NCBI GenBank assembly: GCA_015183035.1
Contig: JACZZP010000015.1
Span: 992,001 to 1,056,000, forward strand
From: Meloidogyne chitwoodi
Lineage: Eukaryota; Nematoda; Chromadorea; Rhabditida; Meloidogynidae
DNA: 64,000 bases
Reading direction: 5' to 3'
Shown here: one piece after another, positions 57,966-64,000 of the stretch
How positions within the stretch are numbered: position 1 is the stretch's first letter
How the letters are laid out: each line of letters begins with the position of its first letter
Notes under the pieces: model-generated
Seen by the model: the letters and a program-made list of their open reading frames with translations, nothing else
Told to the model about the DNA's origin: nothing
Database searches by the model: none
Program-made: the position numbers and the translations under genes

Positions 57966-59551
57966 ATGGCTACCGGAGCAGCAAAAAAATTTAATGAACT
58001 TTATCTCTATCCAAAAGGACGCAAAACAATGATGCAAAAAACACTAGACACTTTGTTCGGTAGAACTGATGGAAAAAAGTTTGTAACAAGCGGACTTTTA
58101 ACTCGGTTGTCGGTAGTTTATTTTGTATAAAATACCGTAAATTCTTTGATACAGGCACTAGTTCATAATTTTCAACCTTCCAGAGTGGTCATCTATTAGA
58201 ATATCCATATTTTAGTGCTGGGGATACCTATTTTAGAGGATTTAGGTATATAAAAGTATTTTGTTATTAGGAGAGAAGGCCACGTTCTTTGGATCAAACA
58301 CCGGATCAAGATTGGACAAGTGTTTGGCCTGCAGCACAGAGTTTCCGCTCCTCAGTTGTGCCACTTCCCGTAAGGATGGGTTATCGCAGCAATAAGGAGG
58401 CTAAAGTAAAACTTCCACGTGCAGCATACACAAACTTAGAGTTAATGAAAATACCTAATTTTCTTCATTTAACGCCGCATCATATTCAAAAACATTGCAA
58501 TGCTATTAAAAATAAGTTTTTAACTTTCTCTTTAATCTTCCGTATTTTTAAAAACATTATTTTTGGCTTAAAGAAAATATAGAAATGTAATCCTCCACAC
58601 TATTTATTTTTGAGATTCTTCCATTAAATCTTTTCGGACACAATCTTTTCTCTGCTGATTACTCTTACTAATCAATAAATTGTTCCTAACTTTACTAAAG
58701 TTTTGTTTTGAACTTTGTTCTTAAGACTTCAATTTTGGAGAATGCGTAATGCATTTTTATTTTTCTCTTTTACACAGGAAAACGACCTAATGTACATACA
58801 AAATATATCAATGACCAAATCTTTATTTTAACATTATTTGATTTGTTGTGTTTTGTTACGAATAATATCAGGGATCCAGTCAAAAAAATACTTCCCGATT
58901 TTCATGAATCTGGTCCGCAGGATCCATGCTACATATTTATGTTCAAAACAAATTAATTTTTAAATATTTAAATTGTTTTTTAGTCGTTGATATATGTTCC
59001 ATTTTTTGCCATTCAATTTGTTTTAATTAACTGAAATATTTTTTTAGAATTTTGCACTAAATTTCCTGATGAATTAAAGAATATAGAATGTCAACAAAAG
59101 TATTTTCCGTTAGAGTTCCGCTACAGCGATTATGTTCATCAAGGGACCAACATCCGTGACAATCGAGCACGCCAGATAACGATGGGCCTTCGACTTGATG
59201 TACTGGAGTTGGATACACATGCACATCTCAAGTTTCGACAACTTTCCGGAGATCGATACAACAAAGATACTAATGTTTTGACTGTTACTTCTGATCGGTT
59301 GGTTTCTTTGTCAAGAGTCTCATTCATTTTCATTAAATCAATTTTTGTCAAGGTGCCCAACTCGCAGACAGAATCGTGAATATTCAGAGTATTTGCTTAC
59401 TGTTCTCTATTATGAGTCTAACAAAACTGAATCTTGGGAAGCTAATTTTATTCGAGAATTACAAGAAAAGCAAAAGGTTATAATGCAACACGAACATTCT
59501 GGGTTAAAGCTTACACAAAATCCTGTAAATGAAGAAAACATGATATTGTGA
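57966..59551 (+). CDS. MRPS35: Mitochondrial small ribosomal subunit protein mS35
   Basis: Structural protein of the mitochondrial 28S subunit. Starts MATGAAKKFNELYLYPKGRK. Central exon: LDQTPDQDWTSVWPAAQSFR and MGYRSNKEAKVKLPRAAYTN. The most conserved part comes after an intron of about 530 bp: KFCTKFPDELKNIECQQKYF, LEFRYSDYVHQGTNIRDNRA, KFRQLSGDRYNKDTNVLTVT and SDRCPTRRQNREYSEYLLTV. The block RCP-RRQN-Y-YLLTVLYHES is the mS35 hallmark. It ends PVNEENMIL. No defect is visible. The long intron holds nothing that could be identified. Confidence 0.88.
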
Positions 59552-59741
59552 TCTGCGAATAATTAGAACTATATTTAATATATTTTGTTTTGAGTATATT
59601 TTTAATATAAATTTTTTTTAAGTTTTACTTATAATAACTTTAATGTTATTTTGCATTATTTTATCATTACGTTTTTAATTGATAATTTTTAATTTTATAG
59701 ATTTTAGAATTTAGTTATTTATTTGATCTCTTGGATTGAAC

Positions 59742-62712
59742 ATGCAGCGTCGTCAATTACCTTTTTTGGATGTGCGAAGTGACTTTTTGGTATTTATTTT
59801 ATTTGGACTAATCTTACTTATTTTAATTTGAATAAATTTGCCCTTACATAAATTTTCTTTATATATATAATTAGGTTTATGTGACAAACGTACCATCAGC
59901 GCTCAATGGAAAGGAACTCAAAAATCGTATCAATGCGCAATATGGAATTGTTTTGATTTAATAAATTAAGTTTTTGTTATTTTATTCTTTAGGTTAAGTT
60001 TATTGAGACGTTCGAAGCGTGGGCTCGCCGTCGGATTGGATGTATTGTGATAGAATTTTCGACCTTTAATGGAAGCGATGCATTTATGCGCGCTGCGATT
60101 GAGCATCGGATTCCTTATCTTGGCGATGTAGGGGTTCAGCACGTGGGAATAGTATGTGGATAGTTTGGTGAATAATTATTAATGATAGAATTATTTATTT
60201 AGGTTGGTCGGCGTCATTTCTTTGAACTTATCCACCGTGACACTGATATCGATTTACTCGATTGCAATGGACAGGTATCTTATTTTTTTAATATAGAATA
60301 AACTATTTCAATTTTTGGTTGAAAATTAAAAATTTATCATTTCAGCCTTACGACAATAGCTGGAAACGCAATAAACGAGATAGATTTCAACGTTCAAAGC
60401 CGTACAATTATGAGTCAAAGACATTCAATCGAGGTGCAAAGCCTAAGCAAATTGTTGATGAGAGCATTGGAGATAAAGATGCTGGAGTTACTCTGCCTCG
60501 CGCACAACGTCACAACAGTCCATCTAGTGATGAAAGTGTTGGTCCTTTTCCAAGCAGTAGTGGAGCGTTACGCAAGGTATTTCTAGCTAAATAATTAGTT
60601 AAGCAAATTTGAAGAACAGGGTTTTAGATTAAATTTAATTTATGTAGCTTATTATGTATATATGTAATAATTTATTGTTAGTTTTAAAATTGACAATCGC
60701 AAAATTCTCTCATCAGTTTTACACAATCAATTCATGACATGTTTAACCAAAAATTCTTTTATAATGCTTTTATGCTCATTACATGAGAGAGAGGATACAA
60801 GGATTTGATTTATTTGAAATTGCATTTATTTTTGGATCCTCCCCTGTTCTTCAAAGTTGTCTTAATAAACAAATTCATTTTTATCCTCTCTCTCCTAGGG
60901 AAACCGGATCTGATGTATTCAATTGAAGCATTAAAATGAAGATGAATTGTTATTTTTGTTTAATATTTTAATTATATTCAGTTCAATCAATTATTTTTAC
61001 TCAAATTCCATAATTATTAGAGCTTTTGCGATATATTCATCTTCTAACGATAATTCTGGGGGAATGATTAAAATTTCTTTAAAAATAAAACAAAATGCAA
61101 TTGTATAATATATTCTATATCGCAAAAGTTTACGTGTTTATTTAAATATTACTTTGATCTTAAACATTTTCTTCTTAAAATATAAATAGCTTTCTTTAGA
61201 AATACTCTTTTAAAACTAAATTTTGTAGACTAATGTTTTGTAATATATTAGCTTTTTAAATTTCTTTCTAGTTGATTAAATTCTCGGTTTGGCAATCAAA
61301 AATAACTGGACGAACTCATGTTCTCACATTTGATTCGGACAAGAAAGAAAAATCAGTTACATCACCAAATGGACAACGTATTGGGAGAGGTCTGAGGAGA
61401 GGATCATTAGTCAAAAAGAATAAAACAAAGACATTCGGTTTTGGCAACAACAAAATTGTTAATCATAACCAAATTGTTTCGGAACGCCTGGACCGACTTC
61501 GTGCAAAATATGACATGGAAGCTTCTACTAAAGTAATTGGCGAATCTGGTGGTTGTTTCATCCCTCTTGCTTCTAAAAAACGAAATTCTATTGTGCGTCC
61601 TGCTAAACCTTCTGCCGCTGTTTTGCCTATGAAAATAACTGGGGTAAGAGAATTATTTCAAATATTTTATTTTCCTAAACATTAAACTTTTTGAGGATTT
61701 GGAGGATGGCGAAATTCCGGATGAAGAAGAAAATGGTTTGGAAGATGGTGAACTCGGTGAAGAGCCTATGGAACTATGCAGCGATCAGGAAGATAATAAG
61801 AAATTGTTGCAAGTGAAAAAAATCAAAGTCCGTTCAGTGAAGGGTTATCAGAAGATTTTGGTGACTAAATCTCCAAACAAAAATGCAAAAAAAGATGAAA
61901 AATGGCAAAAACTTAAGATTACAAATGAGTCTAAAAAAGAAAACAAAACTAAGACTGAAAAGGAATCGCCACAAAAATCTCAAAAGAATACAAATGATTC
62001 AGGCAGTTATAGTTCTACAGATGATGGACTAGACTTTGATTTTCCATTTGAATTAGTTGAAGGGAATTTCAGTCCTGAACCTAAAAAGCCTCTCGATACT
62101 ACGAATAGCCTTATTTCTATGGGTTTGTTTTTTTAAGTTTTATATAGTGTAGAACTCTAGTTTAATAACTAAATGTTTCTGAGATAAAAAAAAGTTTCCA
62201 ATAAAAATTCTCAAATGTTAAAACTATAAATTTAAGATATTGTATCAAATAAAGAAGTTGAAAAACTAAATAAAAATGGCAATGAAAGCGAAGATGAAAT
62301 TATAAATGTTGAAGACATTTTGGAGGGAGAATCAATTGCAGGTGACATTGATGAGCGCTGTTTGGATGATAATTACGCTGATCATTCGCCTATTACTAGC
62401 TGTGGCAAAATTCAAATAAAAGTATTTTTTAAATTATAAATATTTAACAAAACTTGACTTTCTATTTTAATCTGAATTTTCTGTCTTTCTCTGATTCAAA
62501 TTTTTATTTTCTTTTTGAGTCAGCATCAATCAACGAGCAGCCATCAGGAAAAAGTGCAACAATTGGTGAATTTTTTGTTGGAGAAGGGACAACCACGAAA
62601 ATTAGCAACCTTCGACAGCGATGTTCTTCATCAGCAGCAACAACCACTGGTCTCGAACATTCAATTTTCCGCATGTCAATTGGACGCCAAGGAGAAACAA
62701 CTGGATCATTGA
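59742..62712 (+). CDS. Unrecognised protein: folded N-terminal domain and long charged disordered tail
   Basis: Starts MQRRQLPFLDVRSDFL, followed by VYVTNVPSALNGKELKNRIN and WARRRIGCIVIEFSTFNGSD. This recalls the first strand and the IEF strand of an RRM, but no clear RNP motifs exist. RAAIEHRIPYLGDVGVQHVG completes a domain of about 130 residues. The remainder is basic then acidic and low-complexity: RFQRSKPYNYESKTFNRGAK, ERLDRLRAKYDMEASTKVIG, LEDGEIPDEEENGLEDGELG and QKSQKNTNDSGSYSSTDDGL. The last exon gives HQSTSSHQEKVQQLVNFLLE and ends LDAKEKQLDH. The charge layout would suit a nuclear RNA- or chromatin-associated protein; this is inference. One intron of about 700 bp (60576-61271) contains an inverted repeat. 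The start lies about 190 bp after mS35. Confidence 0.6.
60605..60860. repeat. Inverted repeat in intron
   Basis: TTTGAAGAACAGGG near 60608 is mirrored by CCCCTGTTCTTCAAA near 60842 (14-15 bp), with GAGAGAGAGGATA and its mirror TATCCTCTCTC also present near 60786 and 60882. A second small hairpin (CTTTTGCGATATAT with ATATCGCAAAAG) lies at about 61022-61128. Confidence 0.45.
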
Positions 62713-64000
62713 ATCGATAAACTATTTAAAATGTTTGTTTAAAATAACTTTAAAAAATTTAAATGGTTCTGTGTGTCGAATTCAGGTTTTTTTATTTCTG
62801 AGTTCGCCCTTGGGAACCAAAAATAAAAAAATAAAGGATTTATTTTATTTTTAGTCTCAACAATTTTAGATGTGACTTGTTAATATAATCATTTCTTACA
62901 TTATTTAAAATTTTTGAGGAAACTTTTGTATTTTGATACATTTTATTATATAATTTATTTTTAGTGACACAACATGAACAGAAACTAAAATTTTTTATTT
63001 GTTTACAACGCAACACAAATTCTCATACTGCTAAAAATATATTTATTTTTTTTAATTAAATAACTATAAAATTAGTGTGAATATATACACTAAATTCTTT
63101 AAAATATACTCTTATTTTTGATAAAATTTACAGGGAAATTTATTTATTTTTAAATTTTTATATAAATTTCAACATGTACTTTACTACTACCTATTTTATA
63201 AAATAAGATATTTGTATTTTTTAAACATTAAACTAAAAATATTATTTTTTAGCTGTTCTAGTACATGTTAAAATTATTTGATGGATGAGACTACCTTCCA
63301 ATTTTTTCAATTATAATTTTTTATTGTCTTTAAATTATTTTAAAGTTTAATTTATTACTTATTTTAAAATTAAAATAATCACATATTTTATTGTTTTATT
63401 TTTTTTGTCACAAATAAATTATTTGTTTTTGTTCTTTAATGATTATGAGGTTTAAAATATTAAAATTTAAGTTTTTCAAATTTTTAATTGGTAAAATTTT
63501 AATTTAAATATATTTATTAAATTAATTTTTAAATTAATTTATTAGAAAATATAAATTATTTTATTTATTTTTATTGACTTATTTGAAAAAGAATTTTTAT
63601 GACCTTGAAGAGGATATAGGTATAATATATTTATTTATTTATTTCCTTGTTTTCGCCTAATAAATGTCATTAAATCAAATCATTTAATTTTTAAAATTTA
63701 TTAAAATATTTTATAAAATTAAATATATATATTTATAAATATTATTTAATTTTACTTTCAATGTAAATTTTAAATAAAAATTAATTTAAAATTATTTAGA
63801 AAATATAAAAGAATTTAAAAAATGAGACAATTTTTGTTTTTAATTTATTTTTAATATTAAAATAATTTTATTTTTCTTGTTATTTATTTTTAATTAATTT
63901 GAGAAAATTTATTTTTTTTAATGACCTTTTACTTCAACAAAATATATTAATTATAGTTAGATTAGAGAAAATAAGTAAAAAGGTCAAATTTTTAAAAAAT
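62713..64000. other. 1.3-kb AT-rich end of window
   Basis: 3' flank of the last gene and further AT-rich sequence of A/T runs. No open frame, RNA gene or repeat of note was seen. Confidence 0.6.

Noticed and set aside
58840..58930. GC-richer patch in the mS35 intron that looked like an exon
   Set aside because: Skipping it joins NK-FCTKFPDELKN in phase as in mS35, and the patch has no conserved residues.

Overview
The window is AT-rich eukaryotic nuclear DNA. It has many very short introns (mostly 35-60 bp), both strands are coding, there is an MSP-domain protein, and several genes are tightly spaced in one orientation with an intron-type acceptor just before the ATG, as SL trans-splicing would leave. 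Together these point to a nematode. The general look (extreme AT content, tiny introns, many foldback elements) suggests a plant-parasitic tylenchid of the Meloidogyne type, but that placement is inference. All gene models below were assembled by eye from exon pieces and splice signals, so exon edges are approximate unless stated.

Layout. 0-10 kb: the rRNA methyltransferase FTSJ3/Spb1 (+), a tiny two-exon secreted peptide candidate (+), an EB-module cysteine-rich protein (-), and a divergent pair of likely germline mRNA regulators, a tandem CCCH zinc-finger protein (-) and a short CPEB (+). 10-19 kb: Rab11 (-), the CTD phosphatase SSU72 (-), a frame-disrupted gene with an array of LC8-type TQT motifs (+), and a composite foldback element of about 2.4 kb carrying a minisatellite. 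19-29 kb: three unrecognised genes, an HSPBP1/Fes1-type Hsp70 exchange factor and a FLYWCH-like zinc-finger protein, all on +. 29-38.5 kb: a secreted PAN/TSP1 protein (-), complex I subunit NDUFB2 (-), a large foldback element and an MSP-domain membrane protein with a probable frameshift (-). 41-44 kb: a Gln-rich disordered protein and a single-LIM protein (+). 44-49 kb: MBOAT7 (-), whose 1.6-kb intron holds a head-to-head inverted pair of identical 62-residue Pro/Gly-rich proteins, then a small membrane protein (-). 50-62.7 kb: five closely spaced + genes: dolichol kinase, a DDT-type chromatin protein, the pseudophosphatase MTMR9, mitochondrial ribosomal protein mS35 and an unrecognised disordered protein.

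The genes are mostly housekeeping (ribosome biogenesis, vesicle traffic, transcription, glycosylation, phosphoinositide and lipid metabolism, mitochondria). What stands out is the accessory DNA: at least seven inverted-repeat elements, several inside introns, three of which share a palindromic core; the nested mirror-image gene pair; the LC8-motif relic; and the small peptide gene. About 2.1 kb at 32.5-34.6 kb and 2.8 kb at 38.4-41.3 kb are AT-rich with no recognisable gene.
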